Assembly: GCA_027315365.1 (NCBI GenBank)
Contig: DAHUYF010000193.1
Span: forward strand, 33,819 to 97,818
Direction of reading: 5' to 3'
Length of the DNA stretch: 64,000 nt
DNA from: Rhodospirillales bacterium
GTDB lineage: Bacteria; Pseudomonadota; Alphaproteobacteria; ATCC43930; CGMCC-115725
In this document: in pieces, positions 28,361 to 37,047 of the stretch
Layout: each line of letters starts with the position of its first letter
How positions within the stretch are numbered: the first letter of the stretch is position 1
Made by a program: the position numbers and the translations under genes
Notes under the pieces: model-generated
Told to the model about the DNA's origin: nothing
Database searches by the model: none
Seen by the model: the letters and a program-made list of their open reading frames with translations, nothing else

Positions 28361-29203
28361 ATGGCTTCGCGGCTGCTTCGGCTTTATCCCGGCCCGCCGC
28401 AAGAGACGGCGTTGGCGGGCGCTTATCTCGCGCATGATCTCGCTTCGCTGGGAAGCGCCGCCGCGCCCTTCGTCTACGCCGATTTCGTCGCCAGCCTGGA
28501 TGGCCGGATCGCGCTCTGCGACCCCGACACCGGCGCGAGCCATGTGCCGCCGGTGCTGCGTAGCGCCGGCGATTTTCGCCTGCTGCTGGAATTGCAGGCG
28601 CAGGCCGACTGCGTCATCACCCATGGCGGCTATCTGCGCGCCGTCGCCGCGGGCGATCTCGATGACATCCTGCAGGTCGGCCTCGGCGAGGAAGCCGGCG
28701 ATCTCGCGCGATGGCGCGAGCGGCGTGGCCTCGCGCCGCAGCCTGCCGTGGTGGTCGTCAGCGCCAGCCTCGACTTCGCCCTTCCGCCCTCGCTCGCGCG
28801 CCATCGGCAACGCGTGCTCGTCGCTACCCTCGCCTCGGCCCCGGCGGAAAAGCGCGACCGCCTGCGCGCGCAGGGCTGCGAGATCATCACCGTCGGCGAT
28901 GGCCGGTGGGTCGAGGCGGCGCCGCTGACGCGCGCGCTGGCGGGGTTGGGCTTCCGCAGCATCTTCCTGCTGGCGGGGCCACGCCTGCTGGAGGCAATGC
29001 TGCGCGACGGCATGCTCGACCGGCTCTACCTCACCCTCGCCCACAGGCTGCTGGGCGGCGAGCGCTTCCATAGCCTGATCGGCGGCCCCGAACTGGGACC
29101 GGCCGGTCGGCTGCGCCTCGCCGCGCTTTACAGTGCCGCCGGGGCCAGCGACGGCGAATGGTTCGCCCAGTTCGATGTTCTTCGCCAGCGAGACGCCGGC
29201 TAA
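28361..29203 (+). CDS. RibD C-terminal-domain-like reductase
   Basis: A 280-residue protein with the dihydrofolate-reductase-like fold of the RibD reductase domain. Seen: FVYADFVASLDGRIAL at the start, SLDFALPP, an RSIFLLAGPRLLEAML nucleotide-site segment and LYLTLAHRLLGG. There is no deaminase domain. RibD-like reductases accompany H4MPT genes in methylotrophs and could reduce a pterin precursor. An ordinary riboflavin role is the alternative. The start at 28361 is preferred to the GTG at 28340, but neither has a clear Shine-Dalgarno. Confidence 0.72.
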   Translation: MASRLLRLYPGPPQETALAGAYLAHDLASLGSAAAPFVYADFVASLDGRIALCDPDTGASHVPPVLRSAGDFRLLLELQAQADCVITHGGYLRAVAAGDLDDILQVGLGEEAGDLARWRERRGLAPQPAVVVVSASLDFALPPSLARHRQRVLVATLASAPAEKRDRLRAQGCEIITVGDGRWVEAAPLTRALAGLGFRSIFLLAGPRLLEAMLRDGMLDRLYLTLAHRLLGGERFHSLIGGPELGPAGRLRLAALYSAAGASDGEWFAQFDVLRQRDAG

Positions 29204-29491
29204 GCACGGATGCCCGGACGGTCGACTTGCCAAGACCTTGCAACCGCAAGCTAAGATACCCTTAACCGTGGCGTGATAAAAAATGGCTCGCACTGCTCGG
29301 TTGCTGGGCAGGGAGCGGCGTCGGGTGGGTGCCCCTCGCTGGGCTGAGCCAGCCCGCCGGATTGGCACGGCTATTGCTCGGCAGGGGGCGACTGCCTACA
29401 TCCAAGCGGTCATGACTCGGCACAAAAACAAGGGTTGGGACGGATACCCCGAGACGGTGGCGTGTTGACAGTTTGAAAGGCCCGTCCTGCC

Positions 29492-29692
29492 ATGATTACC
29501 CTGGTGCTGATCGTTTGTCTTTCCACCACCCCCAATGTCTGCCACGAGGAGCGACCGCCAATCGACGTCGCCAGCCCGATGGCCTGCCTGGTCCGGGGCG
29601 AGCTGATCGCCGCCGAATGGGTGGATGAACACCCGAAATGGCTGCTCAACGGTTGGCGCTGCCAGTTCGGCCCGCGCGAGAAGCAGATCTGA
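29492..29692 (+). CDS. small conserved protein of unknown function
   Basis: A 66-residue protein. A short hydrophobic start (MITLVLIVCL) is followed by a Cys-bearing domain with CHEERPP, MACLVRGELIAAEW and HPKWLLNGWRCQF. Three Cys in the mature part and several Trp suggest a small folded periplasmic or lipid-anchored domain. Similar short proteins occur singly in Alphaproteobacteria. There is no assigned function. Confidence 0.6.
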   Translation: MITLVLIVCLSTTPNVCHEERPPIDVASPMACLVRGELIAAEWVDEHPKWLLNGWRCQFGPREKQI

Positions 29693-29902
29693 CATTCCGG
29701 CTGCCGCGGCATAGACGGCAGCCGAAACTTTCCTGGGGTCGTCAGCCGGCGTCGGCCGAAGCGGCGTCGGCCGAAGCATGACTTCGCACGCCGCCTCGGC
29801 TAGGCTTGCTCCGAGCCAGGGACCTCCCTGCCGAGCCGGCGCCGCGCCTCGCGGTCCCGCGCAGCGGCTGACGGGATAGCCGCCCTGGCGCCGAGGGTGG
29901 AC

Positions 29903-31066
29903 ATGGCCGTCGCCGCCCGCGCCGAGACATCGAGACCGGCGGAGCCGGAACCGCTGCGACGCGGCCTCGATTCCGCGCTCGACATCGCCGCCCGGCACCT
30001 TTGGCTGCGGCCGTTGGCGCTGCTGTCGGGCCAGGCGGCGAGCACCGCGCTCGCCGAAGGCCGCGCCCTCCCGTTGGCCGGCGGCGCCGGTGCCTTTTCG
30101 ATGATCGAGCTGCTGGGACGGCAGGCGTCGGGCGACATCGTCGCCGCGCTCGGCAGCGTCGCCGAGATCCGGAGCCGGGCGACGCAGCGCGGCGGCGCGA
30201 CCGCCACGCGCGTCGAGCGCCAGATCGAGCGGCTGACCGCACCGCGCACGGCCTGGGCCGGGTTTGCGCTCGATCGACCGCTGATCATGGGGATCGTCAA
30301 CGCCACCCCCGACAGCTTCTCCGATGGCGGCGAGTTCCGCACGCCCGAGCGTGCCATCGCTCATGGCCGCGCGCTCGCGGCGGCCGGTGCCGACATCCTC
30401 GATGTCGGCGGCGAATCGACCCGGCCCGGCGCGGCGCCGGTGGCGGCGGAGGAGGAGGTGAGACGCGTCGAGCCGGTGGTTCGCGCGCTTGCCGCCGCGG
30501 GATTCGTGGTCTCGATCGACACGCGGCATGCGCGCACCATGGCGGCGGCGATGGCGGCCGGCGCGCGCATCGTCAACGACGTCTCGGCGCTCTCGGGCGA
30601 GCCGGAAAGCCTCGCGGTCGCCGCGCGCTCCGGCGCCGCCGTGGTGCTGATGCACATGCAGGGCGAGCCGCGCACGATGCAGGCGGCGCCCGCCTACAGC
30701 CTCGCCTCGCTCGACATCGTCGAATATCTCGAGGCGCGGATCGCCGCCTGCGCCGGCGCCGGCATCGAGGCGTCGCGCGTGGTCGTCGATCCCGGCATCG
30801 GCTTCGGCAAGCGCACGGCGCACAACCTCGAGATCATGGCACGGCTCGGCCTGCTGCACGCCCTCGGCTGTGGCGTGCTGCTCGGCATCTCGCGCAAATC
30901 GCTGATCGCCGCGGTGCATGAGGCCGAGCCCAAGGCGCGCGTCCCGGGCTCGCTCGCCGGCGCGCTGCATGCGCTTGCGCAGGGCGTACAGATCCTCCGC
31001 GTCCACGATGTCGCCGAGACCCGGCAGGCCGTCGCCACTTGGCGCGCCGTGGCCGAGAGCGCCTAG
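29903..31066 (+). CDS. folP: dihydropteroate synthase
   Basis: A roughly 387-residue enzyme joining the pterin pyrophosphate to p-aminobenzoate. An N-terminal extension (about 1-125, with HLWLRPLALLSGQAAS) is typical of alphaproteobacterial FolP. The TIM barrel follows with MGIVNATPDSFSDGG, DVGGESTRPGA, the Lys/Asn sites in RIVNDVSAL, DPGIGFGKR and GISRKS. It probably serves folate synthesis. A second, divergent DHPS-like protein lies in the H4MPT block (55961-57367). The GTG at 29897 is an alternative start. Confidence 0.9.
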   Translation: MAVAARAETSRPAEPEPLRRGLDSALDIAARHLWLRPLALLSGQAASTALAEGRALPLAGGAGAFSMIELLGRQASGDIVAALGSVAEIRSRATQRGGATATRVERQIERLTAPRTAWAGFALDRPLIMGIVNATPDSFSDGGEFRTPERAIAHGRALAAAGADILDVGGESTRPGAAPVAAEEEVRRVEPVVRALAAAGFVVSIDTRHARTMAAAMAAGARIVNDVSALSGEPESLAVAARSGAAVVLMHMQGEPRTMQAAPAYSLASLDIVEYLEARIAACAGAGIEASRVVVDPGIGFGKRTAHNLEIMARLGLLHALGCGVLLGISRKSLIAAVHEAEPKARVPGSLAGALHALAQGVQILRVHDVAETRQAVATWRAVAESA

Positions 31067-31075
31067 GGCCCGGCC

Positions 31076-31870
31076 ATGGCAAGGCTCGCGCTGGTCCCGG
31101 CGATGCTCGCAGCGGCGTTGCTGGTCGCCGCCCCCGTCACCGCCGCCGATCTCTCGGTCGAGCAGGTGCGCGCCGCGCTCGCCGCGGCGACCCCGGAACG
31201 GCCGGCGGATCTCTCCCACAAGAACCTGCGAGAACTCGACCTGAGCGGACTCGACTTCAAGCACGCGAACCTCGCCGATGCCGATCTCTTCGGCGCGAAA
31301 CTGGTCGGCGCCAACCTGTCGGGAGTCGATCTCAAGGGCGCGCGCCTCGACCTCGCCTGGATCATCCGCGCCGATTTCACGGGCGCCGACCTCCGCGGCG
31401 CGAGCCTCTTCGGTCCGGTGGTCTCGACTGATATGGGGCCGGTGCCGCCAAGCCAGGCGCCGCGCTTCGCCCACGCCGATTTCTCCGGCGCGCGCGTGAT
31501 CGCGCGGCTTGCCGGGATCGATCTGCGGCAGGCGCGCTTTGCCGGCGCGCGGCTCGGCGTCGATCTCAAGAACCAGCCGATGGGGCAGATGCGCAACGAC
31601 TTCACCGGCGCCGATCTCAGCGGCGCCGATTTCTCCGGCGCCGACGTCAATCGCGCGGAGCTCGCCTTTGCCAAGCTGAACGGCGCCAATTTGGCCGGCG
31701 CCAATTTCTTCCGCGCCGATCTCTCGCGCGCCGACCTTTCGGGCGCCGAGCTTGCCGGCGCCGATTTCACCGAGGCCGATCTCGACGGCACCGTGCTCAC
31801 CGGCGCCAAGGGCCTCGCCGCCGCCAAGGGCCTCGACAAGGCGGTCAATTTCGACAAGGCGGTACGCTAG
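31076..31870 (+). CDS. secreted pentapeptide-repeat protein
   Basis: A 264-residue protein. A signal peptide (RLALVPAMLAAALLVAAPVTAA) leads into tandem A(D/N)LxX pentapeptide repeats: one block at about 55-115 and another at about 180-245 (DFTGADLSGADFSGAD). Repeats of this kind fold as a right-handed quadrilateral beta-helix. A non-repeat interval at about 118-150 separates the blocks. The function is unknown. It lies 9 bp after folP and ahead of the PQQ-associated ABC operon. Confidence 0.85.
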   Translation: MARLALVPAMLAAALLVAAPVTAADLSVEQVRAALAAATPERPADLSHKNLRELDLSGLDFKHANLADADLFGAKLVGANLSGVDLKGARLDLAWIIRADFTGADLRGASLFGPVVSTDMGPVPPSQAPRFAHADFSGARVIARLAGIDLRQARFAGARLGVDLKNQPMGQMRNDFTGADLSGADFSGADVNRAELAFAKLNGANLAGANFFRADLSRADLSGAELAGADFTEADLDGTVLTGAKGLAAAKGLDKAVNFDKAVR

Positions 31871-32036
31871 TAACTCCCTCCCGCGCCGGGGCGGCGTCGC
31901 ATCGCGCGCGCACAGCCCGATCGCGCGAGAGGGGCTATTGCGATGGGTGCGGCTTTGGCGCCAGTATGGGCGAAAGCCCGCATGGGAAGCGGGGTTTTGG
32001 GTTGCGCGGGAAGCGCCGCATGAGGGAGGACGCGCC

Positions 32037-33245
32037 TTGCTGGTTCGGCGCCTGATGATCGTCATCGCGCTTGGCGCGACGGTGCTGCTGTCGCGGTCGG
32101 GGCCTGGCGCGGCGCAGGAGGAGGCCGGCGCGACGCTGCGCATCGGTTTTCTCGCGCAGGCGGTGATGCAGGAGCCGCCGCAGCCCTATCTCGACGCGGC
32201 GCCGCAGGACGAGGGCGTCGCCGGTGCGCGGCTGGCGATCGACGACGACAACACCACGGGACGCTTCGTCCATCAGAATTTCGCGCTCGAGGAGCGCATC
32301 GTGCCCGAGGGCGGCGACGTCGCCGCGGGATTCCGCCAGCTCGTCGCCGCCGGCATCCGCGTCGTCGCGACCGATCTGCCGGCCAAGGCGCTGCTGGCCG
32401 TCGCCGACCTGCCGGAGGCGAAGGGGGTGACGATCCTGAACGCGGGGTCGCCCGATGACGAGCTCCGCGCCAAGGACTGCCGTGCCAACGTGCTGCACAC
32501 GCTGCCGAGCCGCGCCATGCTTGCCGACGCGCTCGTCGAGTACCTTATGGTGAAGCAGTGGCGGAACATCCTGCTGATCACCGGCCCGACCCAAGGCGAC
32601 CGCGCCTATGCGGCGGCGATGCGGCGCGCCATCGCCAAGTTCAACGCGCGGCTCGTTGCCGACAAGCCCTGGACCTATCAGCCGGGCGCGCGGCGCTCCG
32701 ACACCGGACACTACGCCGTCGGCGCCGAGGTGGCGCGCTTCACCCAGGGGGTGAGCTACGACATCCTCGTCGTCGCCGACGAGGATGACGAGTTCGGCGA
32801 CTATCTCGCCTACGCGACCTATGACCCGCGCCTGGTGGCCGGAACGCATGGCCTCACCCCTACCGCCTGGGCCCGGCCGCATCAGGAATGGGGCGCGACG
32901 CAGCTTCAGGATCGCTTTCTCAGGAAGACAAAGCGCTGGATGACCGCCCGCGACTACGCCGCCTGGCTCGCGGTGCGCGCCATCGGCGAGGCGGCGACCC
33001 GGGCGCAGTCGGTCGATCCCGGGCCGCTCGTCGCCTATATGCGCAGCGACAAATTCGAGCTGGCCGGATACAAGGGCATGCCGCTGAGCTTCCGTCCCTG
33101 GGACGGACAGATGCGGCAGGCCGTCCTGCTCACCGACAGCCACGCGCTGGTCTCGGTCTCGCCGCAGCCCGAGTTCCTGCATCAGTTCTCGCCGCTCGAC
33201 ACGCTCGGCATCGACCGCCCGGAGAGCCAATGTCATTTTCCCTGA
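32037..33245 (+). CDS. periplasmic substrate-binding protein of a PQQ-dehydrogenase-associated ABC transporter
   Basis: A roughly 402-residue type I periplasmic binding protein. A signal peptide (MIVIALGATVLLSRSGPGAA) is followed by LRIGFLAQAVMQEPPQPY and a Leu/Ile/Val-receptor-like fold (DDDNTTGRF, NAGSPDDELRAKDCR, ILLITGPTQGDRAYA). This matches the family TIGR calls PQQ_ABC_bind, homologous to PedA1 of Pseudomonas and LutA-type proteins, which serve lanthanide uptake. The TTG at 32037 is preferred because GAGGGAGGA sits seven bases before it; the ATG at 32055 is the alternative. It overlaps the next gene by 16 bp. Confidence 0.82.
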   Translation: MLVRRLMIVIALGATVLLSRSGPGAAQEEAGATLRIGFLAQAVMQEPPQPYLDAAPQDEGVAGARLAIDDDNTTGRFVHQNFALEERIVPEGGDVAAGFRQLVAAGIRVVATDLPAKALLAVADLPEAKGVTILNAGSPDDELRAKDCRANVLHTLPSRAMLADALVEYLMVKQWRNILLITGPTQGDRAYAAAMRRAIAKFNARLVADKPWTYQPGARRSDTGHYAVGAEVARFTQGVSYDILVVADEDDEFGDYLAYATYDPRLVAGTHGLTPTAWARPHQEWGATQLQDRFLRKTKRWMTARDYAAWLAVRAIGEAATRAQSVDPGPLVAYMRSDKFELAGYKGMPLSFRPWDGQMRQAVLLTDSHALVSVSPQPEFLHQFSPLDTLGIDRPESQCHFP

Positions 33246-34219
33246 ACCAAGCAGTCTTCGCGTGCCGCCTGCCGCTGCTGGCCGCGCTCGCCGCCGTGAC
33301 AGCCGGCGCCGCCCGCGCCGATACGATTCTGGTATCGAACGAGAAGGGCAATTCGATTACCGTGCTCGACGCCGCGCTGAAGGTGATCAAGACGGTGCCG
33401 GTGGGGCAGCGCCCACGCGGCATCGTGCTGTCGAAGGACGGGCACACGCTTTATATCTGCGCCAGCGACGACAACGAGATCGAGCAACTCGACCTCGACG
33501 ACTACACGATGAAGCCGCCGCTGCCGAGCGGCGCCGATCCCGAGAATTTCGCGCTGCATCCCGACGGCCGGCACCTCTACGTCGCGAACGAGGACAACAG
33601 CCTGGTGACGATCGTCGATATCGAGCAGCGTCGCGTCGTCGGCGAGATCTCGGTCGGCGTCGAGCCCGAAGGCATGGGCATCAGCCCCGACGGCAAATGG
33701 GTCGTCAACACCTCCGAAACGACCAACATGGCGCATTTCATCAGCAACGCCACGCATGAGGTGGTGGCGAACGTGCTCGTCGACACGCGTCCGCGCCGCG
33801 CCGTCTGGACCGCGGACGGCAAGGAGGTCTGGGTGTCCTCCGAAATCGGCGGCTCGGTCAGCATCATCGATCCCGAGACGCACAAGATCACGCACAAGAT
33901 CACCTTCGCGGTGCCGAGCGTGCCCAAGGAGGCGGTGCAGGCGGTGGGCATCGCCATCACCAAGGACCGCAAGCTCGCCTTTGTCGCGCTCGGCCCCGCC
34001 AATCGGGTCGCCGTGGTCGATGCCCGGACCTACGAGGTAACGAAGTACCTGCTGGTCGGACAGCGGGTGTGGAATCTCGCCTTCAATCGCGACGAGAGTC
34101 GGCTGTACACGACCAACGGCGTCAGCAACGACATCTCGGAGATCGACGTGCCCAATCTCCGCGTGCTGCAGTCGGTGCCGGTCGGCGCCGAGCCCTGGGG
34201 CGTGGTCGTCCGGCCGTGA
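33230..34219 (+). CDS. periplasmic YVTN beta-propeller protein, PQQ-ABC associated
   Basis: A 329-residue secreted protein. A signal peptide (LPLLAALAAVTAGAARA) is followed by seven-bladed-propeller repeats of the YVTN/NHL kind (ILVSNEKGNSITVLD, VGQRPRGIVLSKDG, LYVANEDNSLVTIVD, VGVEPEGMGISPDGKWV). This is the beta-propeller partner in PQQ-dependent-dehydrogenase ABC clusters, corresponding to PedA2/LutD-type proteins. It is coupled by overlaps to the binding protein before it (16 bp) and the ATPase after it (GTGA, 4 bp). Confidence 0.85.
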   Translation: MSFSLNQAVFACRLPLLAALAAVTAGAARADTILVSNEKGNSITVLDAALKVIKTVPVGQRPRGIVLSKDGHTLYICASDDNEIEQLDLDDYTMKPPLPSGADPENFALHPDGRHLYVANEDNSLVTIVDIEQRRVVGEISVGVEPEGMGISPDGKWVVNTSETTNMAHFISNATHEVVANVLVDTRPRRAVWTADGKEVWVSSEIGGSVSIIDPETHKITHKITFAVPSVPKEAVQAVGIAITKDRKLAFVALGPANRVAVVDARTYEVTKYLLVGQRVWNLAFNRDESRLYTTNGVSNDISEIDVPNLRVLQSVPVGAEPWGVVVRP

Positions 34220-35016
34220 CACAGCAGGACGCCAACCTGTCGACGCCGCTGCCGCCGCCCGCGGCGCCGCGCGGACGCGCGCCGACGGCGGCACTGGAGA
34301 TCGCGGAGGTGAGCCACGCCTTCGGCGCTCGCGAGGTGCTGCGCCGGGTCAGCTTCGCCATCCACCCCGGGGAGTTCACGGTGCTGCTCGGCCTAAACGG
34401 CGCCGGCAAGACCACCCTGTTCTCGCTCATCACCCGTCTCTACGACCACCGCACCGGCTCGATCCGCATCTTCGGCACCGAGATCAAGGAGCACCCTTCC
34501 GAGGCTCTGGCAGCGATCGGGGTCGTCTTCCAGCAGCCAACGCTCGATCTGGACCTCACGCTGACGCAGAACCTGCGGTATCACGCGGCGTTGCACGGGC
34601 TGCCGCGCCGCCTCGCTGCGGAGCGCATCGCCCGCGAAGTCGCGCGGGTCGATCTCAGCGACCGGCTCCGCCAGAAGGTGCGGCAATTCAGCGGCGGACA
34701 GCGCCGCCGCGTTGAGATCGCGCGTGCACTGCTGCATCAGCCGCGGCTGCTGCTGCTCGACGAGCCCACGGTCGGGCTCGACATCGCCAGCCGGCAATTC
34801 CTGCTCGAACACGTGCGGCGGCTGTGTCGCGAGGAGGGACTGGGAGTGCTGTGGGCGACGCATCTGATCGACGAGGTCGACCCCGAGGGCCGGGTGATCG
34901 TGCTGCATCAGGGCCGCGTTCTGGCGCAGGGCGCGGTCGGCGAGGTGGTCGCGGCGGCCGGGGCGAGTTCGATGCGCGCCGCCTTCGACGCGTTGACGCG
35001 GGGAGCATCGGCATGA
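34216..35016 (+). CDS. ABC transporter ATP-binding protein, PQQ-ABC associated
   Basis: A 266-residue ATPase. Seen: Walker A GLNGAGKTTLF, Q-loop VFQQPTLD, signature FSGGQRRRVEIARALLHQPR, Walker B LLLLDEPTVGLD, and H-loop WATHLIDE. This matches the ATPase of the PedB/LutE type. It starts at GTG 34216 in a GTGA overlap with the propeller gene. The first 25 residues are a Pro/Ala-rich leader. It works with the permease encoded next. Confidence 0.92.
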   Translation: MTQQDANLSTPLPPPAAPRGRAPTAALEIAEVSHAFGAREVLRRVSFAIHPGEFTVLLGLNGAGKTTLFSLITRLYDHRTGSIRIFGTEIKEHPSEALAAIGVVFQQPTLDLDLTLTQNLRYHAALHGLPRRLAAERIAREVARVDLSDRLRQKVRQFSGGQRRRVEIARALLHQPRLLLLDEPTVGLDIASRQFLLEHVRRLCREEGLGVLWATHLIDEVDPEGRVIVLHQGRVLAQGAVGEVVAAAGASSMRAAFDALTRGASA

Positions 35017-35822
35017 GGCCGGTGCATTACTGGCGCTGCCTCCTCGGCATCGTCGAGCGCGAAGCCCTGCGCTTCGTCAACCAGCGCGGCCGTTTCATCT
35101 CGGCGCTGGTACGGCCGCTGGTCTGGCTGCTGATCTTTGCCACCGGCTTCCATTTCGTGCTGGGCGTATCGATCATCCCGCCCTACCGCACCTACGTGCC
35201 CTACGAGGTCTATATCGCGCCGGGGCTGCTCGGCATGATTCAGCTGTTCCAGGGCATGCAGAGCTCGCTCTCCATGGTCTACGACCGCGAGATGGGCAGC
35301 ATGCGGACATTGCTGGTGAGCCCACTGCCGCGCTGGTACCTGCTGGTCGGCAAGCTGCTGGCCGGGGTCATCGTCTCGGTGCTGCAGGCCTACGTCTTCC
35401 TCGCCATCGCCTGGTTCTGGGAGATCGAGCCGCCGGCGATCGGCTATATCACGGTACTGCCAGCGCTCATTCTTTCAGGCATGATGCTGGGCGCGCTGGG
35501 ATTGCTGCTCTCCTCGGCGATCCGCCAGCTCGAGAATTTCGCGGGGGTGATGAACTTCGTGATCTTCCCGATGTTTTTCGCCTCCTCGGCGCTTTACCCG
35601 CTTTGGCGGGTGCAGGAGGCGAGCTTGCCCCTCTACTACATCTGCAACCTCAATCCCTTCACCCATGCGGTCGAACTCATCCGCTTCGCGCTCTATGGCG
35701 AGGTCGATTGGGTCTCCGCCGCGGCGGTGGTGGCGGCGCTGCTGGTGTTCATGTCGCTGGCGATCTACGGCTACGACCCCGGACGCGGCATGATGCTGCG
35801 CCGGGCTGCGGCGGCGGAATGA
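35013..35822 (+). CDS. ABC-2-type transporter permease, PQQ-ABC associated
   Basis: A 269-residue inner-membrane permease with about six helices. Seen: FVNQRGRFISALVRPLVWLL, YEVYIAPGLLGMIQLFQGMQ, DREMGSMRTLLVSPLPRWYLL and ICNLNPFTHAVELIRFALYG, the ABC-2 signature region. This corresponds to PedC (TIGR03861 family) and LutF. ABC-2 permeases usually export, yet genetics in Pseudomonas and Methylorubrum tie this family to lanthanide uptake. It is ATGA-coupled on both sides. Confidence 0.9.
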   Translation: MRPVHYWRCLLGIVEREALRFVNQRGRFISALVRPLVWLLIFATGFHFVLGVSIIPPYRTYVPYEVYIAPGLLGMIQLFQGMQSSLSMVYDREMGSMRTLLVSPLPRWYLLVGKLLAGVIVSVLQAYVFLAIAWFWEIEPPAIGYITVLPALILSGMMLGALGLLLSSAIRQLENFAGVMNFVIFPMFFASSALYPLWRVQEASLPLYYICNLNPFTHAVELIRFALYGEVDWVSAAAVVAALLVFMSLAIYGYDPGRGMMLRRAAAAE

Positions 35823-36433
35823 GGCGCGCGCTCCTTCTCGCCGCGGCGCTGCTGCCGCTCTCGGCCGCTGCCGCAGGTGCCGCCGCGCCGGGGGGCGATC
35901 CCGACTGGCCGTGCGAGCAGGTGCTGGTACCCACGCTGAGCGCCGGGATGCTGTGGAGCGGGCCGGCGGTCGACCAAGCCGGCGACTGGCATGCCGATCC
36001 CGAAGTGACGGCGCTGGTGCAGCGCATCGCGCCGAGCGACGTCCCGGTCGACCAGGGCAAGAATGCGATCGAGGCCTTCGCGAAGACACTGCCCGCCGAC
36101 CGGGCGCGACGGCTCACCTTGGTCTTTGCCGGGCTCCTCGACGAGACCAACCGCCAGCGCTCCGAGATGATCGAGCGCATCAAGGACCTCGGCCAACGCC
36201 AGCGCAACTTGGCGCGCCTCATCGATCGCCTGACCGCCGAGATCAACGGCGCGCCGCCCGAAGCGCCGGGCGAAACCTCGGCGGCGCAGGCCGATCTGCA
36301 ACAGCGCTGGACCTTCACCTCGCGTACCTATGCCGAGGTGCAGCATACTATGCGCTATGCCTGCGACGCGCCGCGTGCGCTGGACACGCGGCTCGGCGTC
36401 TATGCCCGCACCCTCGAGGCGGCGCTTCACTGA
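35819..36433 (+). CDS. secreted protein of unknown function at the end of the PQQ-ABC operon
   Basis: A 204-residue protein. A signal peptide (RRALLLAAALLPLSAAAAG) is followed by DPDWPCEQVLVPTLSAGMLW, a helical mid-section (TNRQRSEMIERIKDLGQRQ) with coiled-coil character, and a C-terminal segment YACDAPRALDTRLG with a second Cys that may pair with the first. It is coupled to the permease by ATGA, so it is probably a periplasmic accessory of the transporter. It ends 5 bp from the convergent rhodanese-like gene. Confidence 0.7.
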   Translation: MRRALLLAAALLPLSAAAAGAAAPGGDPDWPCEQVLVPTLSAGMLWSGPAVDQAGDWHADPEVTALVQRIAPSDVPVDQGKNAIEAFAKTLPADRARRLTLVFAGLLDETNRQRSEMIERIKDLGQRQRNLARLIDRLTAEINGAPPEAPGETSAAQADLQQRWTFTSRTYAEVQHTMRYACDAPRALDTRLGVYARTLEAALH

Positions 36434-36437
36434 GCAG

Positions 36438-37034
36438 TCACGGCTGCCCGGCGGCGGGGGTCGCCTCGGCCAGCGGCAGATGTGCCGCTTGCCAACCATT
36501 GGTGCCGTCGCGGTACCAGTAGAGCCGGGTGTAGCCATAGCTCGCCGCGCGCCTGGTGGCGTTCCAGCTCATCCAGCAATCGGCGTGGCAATAGAAGACG
36601 ATCGGCCGCGCCTTGTCGCCGGCGCTTGCCGCCGCGAGGCGGTCGCGGAAATAGCGATCGAGCGCCGGGCTCAGCGCGCCGCGTCCAACCTCCGGCAGCC
36701 AGAGGCTGCCGGGAATGTCGCGCCGCGGCAGCGGCTTCCACAGCGCGTCGGGACGCAAGCCCTCCGGCCGTCGGGGCGCCGGCAGCACGTCGATGAAGAC
36801 CGCGCGATGCGCGCGCCACAGCGCCGCCGCCGCGGCGGTGGTTATGGCGGTGCCGCCGGCGACCGTGGCCGGCGTCGGTGCGTTATACCGGTCGAGGCGA
36901 TAGGTGGGGGGCTCGGGGACCGGCGGCGCCTGCGCGGCGGCGGTGCCCGCCCAGACTGCCAGCGCGACGGCGCATAGCACCGCAACCGCTGTCCCGCGAC
37001 TCGGGAGAGCGGGGGAGCCCGCGAACGCACCCAC
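36438..37034 (-). CDS. PQQ-associated rhodanese-like protein (CXXCW-motif family)
   Basis: A 198-residue secreted protein. The signal-like N terminus includes VAVLCAVALAVWAGTAAA. A rhodanese-like domain follows, with VFIDVLPAPRRP and a Cys motif in FYCHADCWMSWN at about 150-162, then LYWYRDGTNGW. This is the PQQ-dependent-catabolism-associated CXXCW-motif family (TIGR03865). The role is unproven; its constant company with quinoprotein dehydrogenases suggests maturation or redox help in the periplasm. It follows xoxJ by 13 bp. Confidence 0.82.
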   Translation of the reverse strand: MGAFAGSPALPSRGTAVAVLCAVALAVWAGTAAAQAPPVPEPPTYRLDRYNAPTPATVAGGTAITTAAAAALWRAHRAVFIDVLPAPRRPEGLRPDALWKPLPRRDIPGSLWLPEVGRGALSPALDRYFRDRLAAASAGDKARPIVFYCHADCWMSWNATRRAASYGYTRLYWYRDGTNGWQAAHLPLAEATPAAGQP

Positions 37035-37047
37035 CGGCGCGGCTGCC

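Noticed and set aside
32020..32022. ATG before the binding-protein gene
   Set aside because: Out of frame with the protein; the in-frame TTG at 32037 has the ribosome binding site at the right distance.
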